DNA from: a virus
Reading direction: 5' to 3' (one strand)
Length of the DNA stretch: 53,561 nt
IMG/VR virus record: IMGVR_UViG_3300008120_000183
Coordinates: 1 to 53,561 of that record
Position numbers and translations under genes: made by a program
Shown: one piece after another, positions 7,859 to 15,453 of the stretch
How positions within the stretch are numbered: the stretch's first letter is position 1
Layout of the letters: each line of letters starts with the position of its first letter
The notes under the pieces: generated by a model
The model's database searches: none
Seen by the model: only the letters and a program-made list of their open reading frames with translations
What the model was told of the DNA's origin: nothing

Positions 7859-8575
7859 ATGAAAACGTTTTATTTATTAGTAATCTGTTTAGTTATAATT
7901 TCTTGCACCAAACAATCAGTTGGCAACGAAGTTATTATTGATGATAAATTAAGCCTTATCCAGGAATACGAACCAAGTATAACTGAAGAAATATATATTA
8001 GAACTAAAGGTAATAAGTTAGGTTCCACTAAGGGGCCTAACTTTTTCTTTGTGCTACCTGATACTGTTTATACTTCTGCTGATCTATTAGACTTTTTAGC
8101 TGTCTATGGTACTGTAGTACCTGAAATTAGCCCAAATTTTGTTAATTACTATCAAGATATAGGTTCAGGACATACCGGGGCTAAATTTTGGAATTTAACT
8201 ACTCCTGAAGACGAAAATAGAATTTATGAATGGTATATAGCTAACAATTTAGTTTATACTGGGTATAATCTTCCTTTGGTTGAAATATCTTCCCAACTTG
8301 AGTGTGAAGGACTAATGGAAGTAACCCTTAAAGTTATAGACCCAGTTACTGAAGCTGAATATGAGAAGGAGCAATGGTCTTATATAGAATATCTCTTTGT
8401 GCCTGATTCATTAGCTTGTGAATGCCAAGATTGCCCCAACTATTGGGATGTTACTCCTTTACCCCCAACCCCAATTCCTTATCAATATCAAACTAAACAT
8501 GCTAAGTGGGATTTAAATCAGGATAATGTTATAAACATTAGTGATTTACTTATACTATTAGCTTATTACGATTAA
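7859..8575 (+). CDS. exported lipoprotein with C-terminal dockerin-like calcium-binding repeat
   Basis: 238 residues. MKTFYLLVICLVIISC is a lipoprotein signal peptide with the lipobox cysteine at position 16. I chose the ATG at 7859 because it puts the signal peptide at the very N terminus and leaves the promoter-like motif upstream; ATG 7853 and TTG 7841 are alternatives. The C terminus WDLNQDNVINISDLLILLAYY has the DxNxD...DLLxLL pattern of one dockerin type I half-repeat. The middle is unrecognised. It is the first of three exported-protein genes in a row; no cohesin-like partner is visible in the window. Confidence 0.75.
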   Translation: MKTFYLLVICLVIISCTKQSVGNEVIIDDKLSLIQEYEPSITEEIYIRTKGNKLGSTKGPNFFFVLPDTVYTSADLLDFLAVYGTVVPEISPNFVNYYQDIGSGHTGAKFWNLTTPEDENRIYEWYIANNLVYTGYNLPLVEISSQLECEGLMEVTLKVIDPVTEAEYEKEQWSYIEYLFVPDSLACECQDCPNYWDVTPLPPTPIPYQYQTKHAKWDLNQDNVINISDLLILLAYYD

Positions 8576-8586
8576 CCCTCTACAAA

Positions 8587-9720
8587 ATGAAAAAAGTATT
8601 ACTGTTCTTATTATTAGGTTTATTTCCAATTTTTTTATCAGCTCAAGAAGAATGTGGTACCACTACTTCAAGAGCTGAGTATAACAAAGCTAGTAGGCAA
8701 GTCAGAAGCCTTACTATGGCTAAAACATCTACCCCAATCCAACTAAAAGAAATACCTATAGTTTTTCATATATTTTATTCGGATTCAATACCTAACTCAT
8801 ATGTTCCTCAAGAAAAAGTAGTTGAAGCTTTCTATGATATAAATAGAAATTTTATAGGAACTAAATTTAGATTTCGTTTAGTTGATATTAAATATAAAAA
8901 TTTAGCTGAATTTTCTTGGCATAACGATTTTTTAAATGGTAGTACTAATTTACCTAATAAAAATCATGGAAGAATGCATGATCTAGCTAATAGTACTTAC
9001 CTAGATCCTAACTATAATTTAAATGTTTATATTTGTCCTAAGTTTAGTGACCCCAATCTTAGAGGACTTTCTTTCACCACTCCCTATGCTCCTGTCATAG
9101 GGCAAGGGCTAAAACCAGCAGATGGTGTTTGGATTAGAACAGATGTTTTTGGACTTAATCTTCCTTACTTGGCTAGACACGGTACCTCAAATAAAGTTGT
9201 AGTTCACGAAATAGGACATTACTTAGGACTATTCCATACTTTTCAAGGTAGTACTGGGTGTGAGCCTGATGCCTTACCTTTAGATTGTGCTACTACAGGG
9301 GATTTAGTATGTGACACCCCTCCTATAAGATCTTCAGTTATGGCTAATCATTGTAATCCTAGATGCCCTAATGATTGGACACCTGGTAAACCTTGGGAGA
9401 ATTACACATACGATAACTTTATGGATTATTTAGCGGATAATTGTAGGCATAGTTTCACCCCAGGTCAAATTGAAAGAATGCACCAACATATCACCCAACA
9501 GAGATCTAATGTTTATCAAATTATATCTCCCCAACAGCAAGTTGACTTAGATAAAAATTATAGCATAGGCTCTTCAGATATGCTGTTACTTTTATCTTGT
9601 ATAAATCAACCTATTGAATCTAAAGATTGCTATTTATGTGATTTTGATTTCAATAAAGTAGTAGGTGTATCCGATCTTCAAACATTACTTTCTTATATGG
9701 GAACTTCTTATTCAAAGTAA
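8587..9720 (+). CDS. secreted M43 (pappalysin/cytophagalysin-type) metalloprotease with dockerin-like tail
   Basis: 377 residues. A Sec signal peptide (MKKVLLFLLLGLFPIFLSAQ) is followed by a short pro-region. The zinc site HEIGHYLGLFH at 207-217 fits HExxHxxGxxH (ligands H207, H211, H217; E208 catalytic), and the Met-turn is at M279 (FMDYL). The sequence between them contains the disulfide-prone stretch and CDTPP segment typical of family M43. Two dockerin-like repeats close the protein (DLDKNYSIGSSDMLLLLS and DFDFNKVVGVSDLQTLLS). It probably cleaves surface or extracellular proteins of the infected host or its neighbours. No T9SS-type end is visible, unlike the next gene. Confidence 0.9.
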   Translation: MKKVLLFLLLGLFPIFLSAQEECGTTTSRAEYNKASRQVRSLTMAKTSTPIQLKEIPIVFHIFYSDSIPNSYVPQEKVVEAFYDINRNFIGTKFRFRLVDIKYKNLAEFSWHNDFLNGSTNLPNKNHGRMHDLANSTYLDPNYNLNVYICPKFSDPNLRGLSFTTPYAPVIGQGLKPADGVWIRTDVFGLNLPYLARHGTSNKVVVHEIGHYLGLFHTFQGSTGCEPDALPLDCATTGDLVCDTPPIRSSVMANHCNPRCPNDWTPGKPWENYTYDNFMDYLADNCRHSFTPGQIERMHQHITQQRSNVYQIISPQQQVDLDKNYSIGSSDMLLLLSCINQPIESKDCYLCDFDFNKVVGVSDLQTLLSYMGTSYSK

Positions 9721-9723
9721 TTT

Positions 9724-9731
9724 ATATTTAT
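9724..9731 (+). promoter_or_regulatory. candidate phage promoter, ATATTTAT class
   Basis: ATATTTAT in the 35-nt gap between the two M43 protease genes, 32 nt upstream of the second start codon. Same motif as at other operon boundaries. Confidence 0.35.
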
Positions 9732-9755
9732 GAGTAGTTCACAACTTCAATTATT

Positions 9756-11105
9756 ATGAAAAAATTAGCTTTATTATTAGGTTTTTTCTCCCTAATATCT
9801 TTATCAGTTGCTCAAGAACCTATGAGCTGTGCTATGCTGGGTGATACAAAAAATGTATTGCCTATGGGGTTTCTAAAAAATAAAAGTAATCGCAGTAATA
9901 CTCCTAAAGTAATACCTGTAGTAGTTCACATAGTTTATACTGATGCTATAGAAAATACTTATGTTCCTGTTGAGGCGATCCAACCCGCTATAGACCAACT
10001 AAATGTTGATTTTGAAGGAACAAATATATCATTTGAATTAGTAGGATATGACTATACTGATTTATCTGTTTACAGTTGGCATGATGCTTATGTAAATGGA
10101 AGTATTTGTTTTCCAAGTTATCAAACTCAAGCTACTATGCTAGCTAATGATTTAGCTTGGGACATAGGTGAATATTGTAATGTTTATGTTATACCTAAAA
10201 TGTGTTCTACAATATTAGGGTATGCTTATGTTGGTTATGGTCCTGATAATGCAGATGATGGGGTTTGGGTACTAACAAGAACATTTGGTGTAGGAGAGTG
10301 GCCTCATTTAAGCCCTAGCCATAATGAAAATGAAGTACTTACTCATGAAGCAGGTCATTATTGTGGTTTATTCCACACATTTAATAATAACCCAGGCTCA
10401 TGTGGAGGACAAAACCCAGACATCCCTTGTGAGTATGAAGGAGATTATGTTTGCGATACTCCTCCTACTAAACCTAGTGCTGGTTGTCCTGGCACTACAG
10501 GATATTATTGTCCTATATCCAATTATGATGGAGGGGTACCTTTTAATGCTCGCAATCATATGGACTATGGGGGTCAATTTTGTAGAGATGAGTTTACTCC
10601 CGGCCAAATAGATAGAATGCATGCTATGCTTGAATATCAAAGATACGAACTATATAATGATGAAACTACTATTCCATTTTGCCCTGGTGATTTTAATGGG
10701 GATGGGAATATAGGTACAAATGATTTGTTAGTAATATTATCTAACTATGGTTGTATAGGATGTGGTCCTTCACAAGGTGATGTTTCTTTAGATTATGTAG
10801 TAGGTGTAACTGATTTAAATTGGATATTAGCTAATTGGGGAGAAATTTGTGGAGATGGTATAGGAATGTTAGAAGGAGATAATGTTACTCTACCACAGTC
10901 ACCTTCAAAACCAAAACAAACAATACCTTATAAAGTATTAGCTGCTTTATTAGCTCAAGAACCAAGACCTATTTTAGAAATAAGTTATTATGATATTATA
11001 GGTAGAAAGATAAACTTAAGTGAATTAGTAGAAAAACACGGAATTTATTTAGTAGAAATAATTCTTGAAGATGGTAACAGAATAGTTATAAAAACTATTT
11101 TATAA
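9756..11105 (+). CDS. secreted M43 metalloprotease with dockerin-like repeats and a T9SS-type C-terminal sorting domain
   Basis: 449 residues. Signal peptide MKKLALLLGFFSLISLSVAQ; zinc motif HEAGHYCGLFH at 197-207; Met-turn at M269 (HMDYG). Dockerin-like repeats follow from about residue 312 (GDFNGDGNIGTNDLLVIL and a second, degenerate DVSLDYVVGVTDLNWILA). The last 50 residues (ISYYDIIGRKINLSEL, then HGIYLVEIILEDGNRIVIKTIL split over two strands) match the type A sorting domain of Bacteroidota type IX secretion substrates. The enzyme should therefore cross the outer membrane through the host T9SS and be released or anchored at the surface. It is a paralogue of the upstream protease and is followed by a strong terminator. 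Confidence 0.9.
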   Translation: MKKLALLLGFFSLISLSVAQEPMSCAMLGDTKNVLPMGFLKNKSNRSNTPKVIPVVVHIVYTDAIENTYVPVEAIQPAIDQLNVDFEGTNISFELVGYDYTDLSVYSWHDAYVNGSICFPSYQTQATMLANDLAWDIGEYCNVYVIPKMCSTILGYAYVGYGPDNADDGVWVLTRTFGVGEWPHLSPSHNENEVLTHEAGHYCGLFHTFNNNPGSCGGQNPDIPCEYEGDYVCDTPPTKPSAGCPGTTGYYCPISNYDGGVPFNARNHMDYGGQFCRDEFTPGQIDRMHAMLEYQRYELYNDETTIPFCPGDFNGDGNIGTNDLLVILSNYGCIGCGPSQGDVSLDYVVGVTDLNWILANWGEICGDGIGMLEGDNVTLPQSPSKPKQTIPYKVLAALLAQEPRPILEISYYDIIGRKINLSELVEKHGIYLVEIILEDGNRIVIKTIL

Positions 11106-11110
11106 AGATC

Positions 11111-11174
11111 GTCATATTAGCGTCATGTAAAAGGGTGGCTTTTGCCACCTTTTTTCGTATCTTTACGGGGTAAG
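11111..11174 (+). promoter_or_regulatory. tandem-GTCAT phage promoter
   Basis: GTCAT at 11111 and again at 11122 (11 bp apart), with the second box exactly 36 bp upstream of TATCTTTA at 11158. The core TTCGTATCTTTACGGGG is almost identical to the promoters at 15750 and 16057, including the early transcribed GGTAAG. It drives the small membrane protein gene at 11185. The region between boxes and core contains a terminator hairpin. Confidence 0.75.
11131..11156 (+). terminator. rho-independent terminator after the protease cassette
   Basis: GGTGGC, TTTT loop, GCCACC, then six T residues. It closes the exported-protein cassette and sits physically inside the next promoter, between the GTCAT boxes and the TATCTTT box. 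Confidence 0.8.
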
Positions 11175-11184
11175 ATTGAGAAAT

Positions 11185-11385
11185 ATGAAAACGGAACCCA
11201 CCGAAATTACAGTGTTTAACATGAATCTTGAAGTTATTTTGTTTGTGGTATTTTTGGTCCTTAAATTGACCAAAACCATTGATTGGTCTTGGTGGTGGGT
11301 TACTTCACCACTGTGGATCCCGGTTTTAGTTTGGGTGTTGATTTTGGCTTTGGGAGTTGCAATTGTTTCATTTCTTAACCGATAA
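11185..11385 (+). CDS. small two-helix membrane protein (phage 'transmembrane Fragile-X-F' type)
   Basis: 66 residues from the ATG at 11185; a TTG at 11176 lies within the promoter leader and is less likely. Two hydrophobic segments flank TIDWSWWWVTSPLWIPVLVW. The LKLTxxIDWSWWWVxSPLWIP pattern is common among small phage membrane proteins often labelled Fragile-X-F. The role of that family is unknown; a function at the host inner membrane is likely. It is the first gene behind a tandem-GTCAT promoter. Confidence 0.75.
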   Translation: MKTEPTEITVFNMNLEVILFVVFLVLKLTKTIDWSWWWVTSPLWIPVLVWVLILALGVAIVSFLNR

Positions 11386-11404
11386 TTAAAAGATTCTAAA
11401 AAAG

Positions 11405-11731
11405 ATGAAAGTTACTAAAGTGGATTTCCAAGAAGGAAAAACAAGGGTATTGGATATGGTTAATGGCATGTATAGTGATATAACTCATGATCATATCCTC
11501 CATCTCAAAAATATGGACATTAAAACTGAAATGGAAGATATTGGTTTTATATCTGGTCTCATATCAAGAACCGTGTCAGAGCACAAACAACTTGTCACTG
11601 ATGTTAATAATTGTGAATGTTTTTATGATATCTTAAATTTAATTAGTAAATACTCAATATTTGGGGGTTGTGAAGAAATGGTTGTTGGAGCATTTTTAGG
11701 TATTAGTATAGACATTTATGAGATCTCATAA
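11405..11731 (+). CDS. hypothetical protein
   Basis: 108 residues, soluble, mixed helix and strand. Begins MKVTKVDFQEGKTRVLDMV and has two cysteines close together (NNCECF). No motif I recognise. It lies 19 nt after the membrane protein gene and is probably on the same transcript. Confidence 0.65.
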   Translation: MKVTKVDFQEGKTRVLDMVNGMYSDITHDHILHLKNMDIKTEMEDIGFISGLISRTVSEHKQLVTDVNNCECFYDILNLISKYSIFGGCEEMVVGAFLGISIDIYEIS

Positions 11732-11767
11732 AAAAGATTCATATATTTAAGTTATAAGTTAAAAAAG

Positions 11768-12100
11768 ATGAAATTCAACGCTACTAAATGGGGATTTGTT
11801 GAAGCCATGAACTACAATGAACGTGGTTATGATGGATGCCATGAATGGCTTGAAACCGAATCAGGCTTAAGTAAACTTGACATTAGTATTCTTAAGGAAT
11901 TTGTTGACTCTAAAGTAGATGAACTCAATGCCCGATTCTCAGGAATAGTAAGGTGTGGTAGTGATGACACTTGGAGCGATGTTCGTTATCAAATAGTAGC
12001 TAATGGTGAAGAATTTTATAACACCATTACAGCAGAAAAAATGCAATCCATGATTGATAATATGGATTATAAGGAAAGTTTTGCTTATAGCTTTTTGTAA
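11768..12100 (+). CDS. hypothetical protein
   Basis: 110 residues, starting MKFNATKWGFVEAMNYNERG. Acidic, with a central helix (LDISILKEFVDSKVDEL). A TATATTTA box at 11742-11749 precedes it by about 20 nt and could supply a separate transcript, but it has no GTCAT boxes. Function unknown. Confidence 0.65.
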   Translation: MKFNATKWGFVEAMNYNERGYDGCHEWLETESGLSKLDISILKEFVDSKVDELNARFSGIVRCGSDDTWSDVRYQIVANGEEFYNTITAEKMQSMIDNMDYKESFAYSFL

Positions 12101-12119
12101 AGCTGTAAAGTAGATCACT

Positions 12120-12128
12120 GTATTTATA
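12120..12128 (+). promoter_or_regulatory. candidate promoter, TATTTAT class
   Basis: GTATTTATA in the 50-nt gap between two small genes; a one-base variant of the ATATTTAT motif, 31 nt upstream of the next ATG. Weaker than the other members. Confidence 0.3.
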
Positions 12129-12150
12129 ACCCGAACATAGTACTCCACAA

Positions 12151-12402
12151 ATGACATTCTCAGCAACCCCTACATTAATTAATGAGTTTGCATCTAAACT
12201 TATTGAAACAGAATGCTCATTTGCGGAACTCCTACTTACTTCAATTCTTATTAAAAAATATCTTAGTTCCTCTATAGAAGAGCACGTTGCTGCTAATTTT
12301 GATGATGAACACCATCTTCATCTTATAGTGAAGGAATATGGTATTAACAACTACCAAGCAGCCAGAAATGACTTGCTAGAATTTATGGTTATGTTTAATT
12401 GA
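12151..12402 (+). CDS. hypothetical protein
   Basis: 83 residues, mainly helical (LINEFASKLIETECSFAELLLTS split around the middle), with a histidine/acidic patch DDEHHLHL. Not recognised. Short spacing to the next gene (12 nt) suggests co-transcription. Confidence 0.6.
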   Translation: MTFSATPTLINEFASKLIETECSFAELLLTSILIKKYLSSSIEEHVAANFDDEHHLHLIVKEYGINNYQAARNDLLEFMVMFN

Positions 12403-12414
12403 TTTAGTTTCAAA

Positions 12415-12642
12415 ATGAAAATCGTATTTGAAGGGCAATCCCACATCTCAACTGATCAAGAAGGAGAACCTTATTTTTACCATGGAGAAATTACATGGTA
12501 CCTAAATGAATTTGTAGTTTTTAAAAACCCCAAAGATAATTTTGGATACCAAGCAGGTACTCATATCTCAAACACAGGGGCTATCCTCATTAATATCGAT
12601 GCTGCTGAAGAAATGGTTGATTATGCCATTGTAACTATTTGA
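12415..12642 (+). CDS. hypothetical protein
   Basis: 75 residues, beta-rich (MKIVFEGQSHISTDQEG, then YFYHGEITWYLNEFVVF). No catalytic pattern or export signal. Function unknown. Confidence 0.6.
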   Translation: MKIVFEGQSHISTDQEGEPYFYHGEITWYLNEFVVFKNPKDNFGYQAGTHISNTGAILINIDAAEEMVDYAIVTI

Positions 12643-12714
12643 TAAAAAATTCTTTTTTAGCTAATTTCCCAACCTCCTCTTTTTATATTATATTTAAATA
12701 AAAATCACAATAAA

Positions 12715-12960
12715 ATGGTTAATACAGAAACTCAACGTATCCATGATGAAATTACGGCTAGTTTGAGAAGGATTGAACTTATGATTGACAAACTAAATCA
12801 ACCCCTTCTTAAAGAACTTGAACAACAACTTCAAGATCATAGGTCTCGGAGACAACAGATTGTAGACCAAATGAGTGAGTTGGAAGAGTTGTATGATGAA
12901 CAAAATCGTATTATTGAATATCTTCTTGAGAAAAAAGAAATCCTTAAATCGAACTTTTAA
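12715..12960 (+). CDS. coiled-coil protein
   Basis: 81 residues, almost entirely a heptad-repeat helix (LRRIELMIDKLNQPLLKELE, then QQIVDQMSELEELYDEQNRI). Probably an oligomerising accessory protein. The preceding 70-nt gap holds a TATATTTA-like box (about 12690). Confidence 0.65.
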   Translation: MVNTETQRIHDEITASLRRIELMIDKLNQPLLKELEQQLQDHRSRRQQIVDQMSELEELYDEQNRIIEYLLEKKEILKSNF

Positions 12961-12972
12961 AAAATAATTATA

Positions 12973-13269
12973 ATGCTTTATTCAAAATCTGAGTTGTCTC
13001 GTATTTTGGCTGCCATGAACGAGGAAGTAGGTGCTACCGAGTTGTTGGAGCAAATTGTTAAGTATCTTGACCAAGATATATTGGAAGATATGGTAAAATT
13101 TATTGATGAAGAAGTATTTACTGAAAGTAGCTTCTTTGATGTAACCCAACCAGAAGAAGGAGAAATCCCATTCTTTATGGATGATGAAGAAAATTATTAT
13201 GATGATGATGAAGATTATTTTCACCCCACTTGGTATGAAGGGGGTGAACGAAATGGGGAGGATTATTGA
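12973..13269 (+). CDS. highly acidic hypothetical protein
   Basis: 98 residues. The first half is helical (MLYSKSELSRILAAMNEEVG); the second half is a strongly acidic, tyrosine-rich tail (MDDEENYYDDDEDYFHP). Such tails can mimic DNA or bind basic proteins, but nothing specific can be said. It ends 4 nt before the next start. Confidence 0.6.
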   Translation: MLYSKSELSRILAAMNEEVGATELLEQIVKYLDQDILEDMVKFIDEEVFTESSFFDVTQPEEGEIPFFMDDEENYYDDDEDYFHPTWYEGGERNGEDY

Positions 13270-13273
13270 TTAA

Positions 13274-13624
13274 ATGATCAACCCCAGTAATCTACTATAT
13301 GGTGTTGCTCTATTTTTAATAGGCCAAATAGCAGTTTGGTATCAAACAAACGGGCAGTTCCTGAGCCAATGGGTAAAGGAACACCCGTTTGTTATTTCCC
13401 TTTTGGGTGTTCCTATTAGCTACATTTATATTTATGGGTCGTACCATTTGGTTAAAGCATTTGAGGGGGAGATATGGCCACAACGTTTAATTGGTTTTGC
13501 TATTGGAATGTTAGTGTTTTCGGTTTTAACTGTTATACATTTTAATCAAGGCATTACATTTAAAACAGCATTGACGTTGGCGCTTGCAATTGCAATCGTT
13601 GTTATCCAAACTATATGGAAATAA
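13274..13624 (+). CDS. multi-spanning membrane protein
   Basis: 116 residues with about four hydrophobic segments (LLYGVALFLIGQIAVW; FVISLLGVPISYIYIYG; LIGFAIGMLVFSVLTVI; ALTLALAIAIVVIQTI). The size and topology resemble small phage membrane proteins of unknown function. A holin-like role cannot be excluded, but no lysis enzyme lies next to it. Confidence 0.65.
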   Translation: MINPSNLLYGVALFLIGQIAVWYQTNGQFLSQWVKEHPFVISLLGVPISYIYIYGSYHLVKAFEGEIWPQRLIGFAIGMLVFSVLTVIHFNQGITFKTALTLALAIAIVVIQTIWK

Positions 13625-13648
13625 TAAACCGCTAAAACTAAATTATTG

Positions 13649-13819
13649 ATGCTTATAGATCCAAGATGGGAATTATTTATATTAGCTGAGGAAGCTATGG
13701 AAGTGTTAGTTGAAGCTCCTAATGGAGAAAAAGGTATGCTTTCACGTGAAAAACTAGTAGATTACGTACGAATTGAGAATAAATTAATCCCTAAAAGTAA
13801 AGTAGATTGGATTCTTTAG
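13649..13819 (+). CDS. small hypothetical protein
   Basis: 56 residues (MLIDPRWELFILAEEAMEVL ... SKVDWIL). Balanced codon use and close packing with its neighbour support it. Its final base positions overlap the distal GTCAT box of the next promoter. No known domain. Confidence 0.55.
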   Translation: MLIDPRWELFILAEEAMEVLVEAPNGEKGMLSREKLVDYVRIENKLIPKSKVDWIL

Positions 13820-13884
13820 TCATAATTTTATCGTTCTAAAATTTGGATTTTTAAAAATTTATTTGTATATTTAGGTTATAAATC
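13819..13884 (+). promoter_or_regulatory. tandem-GTCAT-type phage promoter (proximal box degenerate)
   Basis: GTCAT at 13819 is 47 bp (36 plus 11) upstream of TATATTTA at 13866, the distance expected of the distal box; the proximal box position (13830) is degenerate. AATTTGGATTT at 13840-13850 is shared with the promoter at 20003. Drives the gene at 13897. Confidence 0.55.
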
Positions 13885-13896
13885 AAAAAATAAAAA

Positions 13897-14289
13897 ATGT
13901 CTACTAGAGCTTCAATTAAGTTTATAGATAAAGATGATAACTTTCTAGCTAATGTTTATCATCATTATGATGGGTACCCTCAATATTTAGGGGCTAAATT
14001 ACTTGAACTTACCTCCTCAAAAATGGTTAATGGTTTACCTAGTACTATGGTAGTAGGGGAGTTGTTTAATGGTATGGAATGTTTGGTGGCCAGTGTTATA
14101 TCTCGACTAAAAACCCAACCAGGGAACGTGTACATTTATCCTGAATCATCTTTTGGTCAGTCGGGTGAAGATTATCTTTATATGGTAGTTGAAGATCATA
14201 TTGGAACTCGGGTTAATATAATGGTAAGTAAAGATAATGGGGAGAATTGGGAGGATGTAGAAAAAGTTCTTAAATTGGAACAATATTAA
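13897..14289 (+). CDS. conserved phage protein of the STRASIKF type
   Basis: 130 residues starting MSTRASIKFIDKDDNFLANVYHHYDGYPQYLG when read across two segments. The opening STRASIKF and YHHYDGYP motif belong to a widespread family of phage proteins with no assigned function. No signal peptide or membrane helix. It sits directly behind its own promoter, suggesting early or middle expression. Confidence 0.75.
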   Translation: MSTRASIKFIDKDDNFLANVYHHYDGYPQYLGAKLLELTSSKMVNGLPSTMVVGELFNGMECLVASVISRLKTQPGNVYIYPESSFGQSGEDYLYMVVEDHIGTRVNIMVSKDNGENWEDVEKVLKLEQY

Positions 14290-14297
14290 TATCAAAA

Positions 14298-14522
14298 ATG
14301 AAAGCCCCATTAGAAAGTCATGAAGAATGGTTAGTTTTACTAGCTGAGTTTCATCCTAGTGATGCTGTTTCTACTTCTGCTATGAACCTTCTTCAACACC
14401 TTTATGATCCCACTTATGTGTGGTGTGAAGAGCTTGATTATGCTGTAGTGAAAAATAAAGAATGCAATTGCATTAATGAAGATAAACCATTAACTAAACA
14501 AAACGATGATTACGGATTCTGA
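14298..14522 (+). CDS. hypothetical protein
   Basis: 74 residues starting MKAPLESHEEWLVLLAEF. Contains an NKECNCINED cysteine pair near the end. It follows the conserved protein by 8 nt and overlaps the next gene by 17 nt. Function unknown. Confidence 0.6.
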   Translation: MKAPLESHEEWLVLLAEFHPSDAVSTSAMNLLQHLYDPTYVWCEELDYAVVKNKECNCINEDKPLTKQNDDYGF

Positions 14523-14721
14523 ATGGGGTGAGCGTTATTATGAGCTTCGTAGAATAATTCTCACAAGTGGAGAAGAACTAATTGGGAGGGCAAGAGAAGA
14601 ATTTAATGACCTAGGTGGCAAAGAAAAAGGATGGGACTGGATGGTGTTTTATAGTGGGTGGATCCAGAGCAGATTGAATATGGTTGAAAAGGTTATTAAA
14701 TTGGATAAAGAAATAAAATAA
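14506..14721 (+). CDS. hypothetical protein
   Basis: 71 residues, helical, tryptophan-rich in the middle (GWDWMVFYSGWIQ). Overlaps the upstream gene. No recognisable family. Confidence 0.6.
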   Translation: MITDSEWGERYYELRRIILTSGEELIGRAREEFNDLGGKEKGWDWMVFYSGWIQSRLNMVEKVIKLDKEIK

Positions 14722-14737
14722 TTAATAAAAAATAGTT

Positions 14738-14977
14738 ATGAAAAAAACATTGTGGATTGCCGGTTTGGCTTCCGTCTTGACCCTTATGGGTTGTGAAAAA
14801 GAGTGTACAAGTACATGTGGAACGATTGCGAATGATGGGATTGATGGGGATTGTTATTGGCTTGAAATCCGAAATTCGTGCTCGGGAAACAAAAAGGTAT
14901 TTTGTGTTGATGAAGACATTTGGTGGGATAGCTATGTTGGAGACCAATTCTGCATTACTAATACTACCCCTTGGTAA
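14738..14977 (+). CDS. small cysteine-rich lipoprotein
   Basis: 79 residues. MKKTLWIAGLASVLTLMGC is a lipoprotein signal with the lipobox cysteine at 19. The mature part has six further cysteines (CTSTC, DCYW, NSC, VFC, FC), suggesting a disulfide-bonded domain. It is followed by another exported protein gene. A surface-exclusion or envelope-modifying role is possible but not shown. Confidence 0.7.
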   Translation: MKKTLWIAGLASVLTLMGCEKECTSTCGTIANDGIDGDCYWLEIRNSCSGNKKVFCVDEDIWWDSYVGDQFCITNTTPW

Positions 14978-15000
14978 TTAACTAAATCTACTTTCTTAAT

Positions 15001-15453
15001 ATGAAAAAAACATTTTTTGCTTTGGTAATGCTGCTATCGTTTGTAGCATCAAATGCCCAAGACCTTTATCGGGTTAACGTTAAAACTAAAGATGGCATGA
15101 AGCGAGAAGTGGTTGTAGAGGTAATTGTGAACCAAACGGGAGCAGATTTTACCGTTGAACAAGCAGCCCGCAACAGAAACGAACAACTGAAGACGGAAGG
15201 TAAGGGATTTGAGACGTGGCAGCAGTCGTTTGATAGTGCGATCCAGGTGGCGTGTTTGTTTACTAAAATTTTTGTTGTGAAGAATCAAGCAACGTGGATC
15301 CCGTCTGAGGTGTTTCTATATTGGGATCCCGAATTGAAAAAATATGTGGGGGCGGTAAGTGGTTATGCTCAAAATTCATATGGTGTGGCTGGTGATATTA
15401 GGGATTTTGTGGAGATGGATTTGAGTGGAGATATTACTCGTCGGTTTGAATGA
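15001..15453 (+). CDS. secreted/periplasmic protein
   Basis: 150 residues with a clear signal peptide (MKKTFFALVMLLSFVASNAQ). The mature part is soluble and alternates strands and helices (VEQAARNRNEQLKTEGKGF). No catalytic motif seen. Base composition is more GC-rich than in the structural genes. It pairs with the lipoprotein gene 23 nt upstream, probably in one transcript. Confidence 0.7.
   Translation: MKKTFFALVMLLSFVASNAQDLYRVNVKTKDGMKREVVVEVIVNQTGADFTVEQAARNRNEQLKTEGKGFETWQQSFDSAIQVACLFTKIFVVKNQATWIPSEVFLYWDPELKKYVGAVSGYAQNSYGVAGDIRDFVEMDLSGDITRRFE

Noticed and set aside
10324-10611. Overlapping frame inside the second protease gene
   Set aside because: It is entirely inside the HExxH-encoding gene, has no start signal and no homology pattern.
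12982-13224. Antisense frames, such as the one opposite the acidic protein gene
   Set aside because: All long - strand frames lie opposite well-supported + strand genes and are rich in Ile/Phe from reading AT-rich codons backwards.
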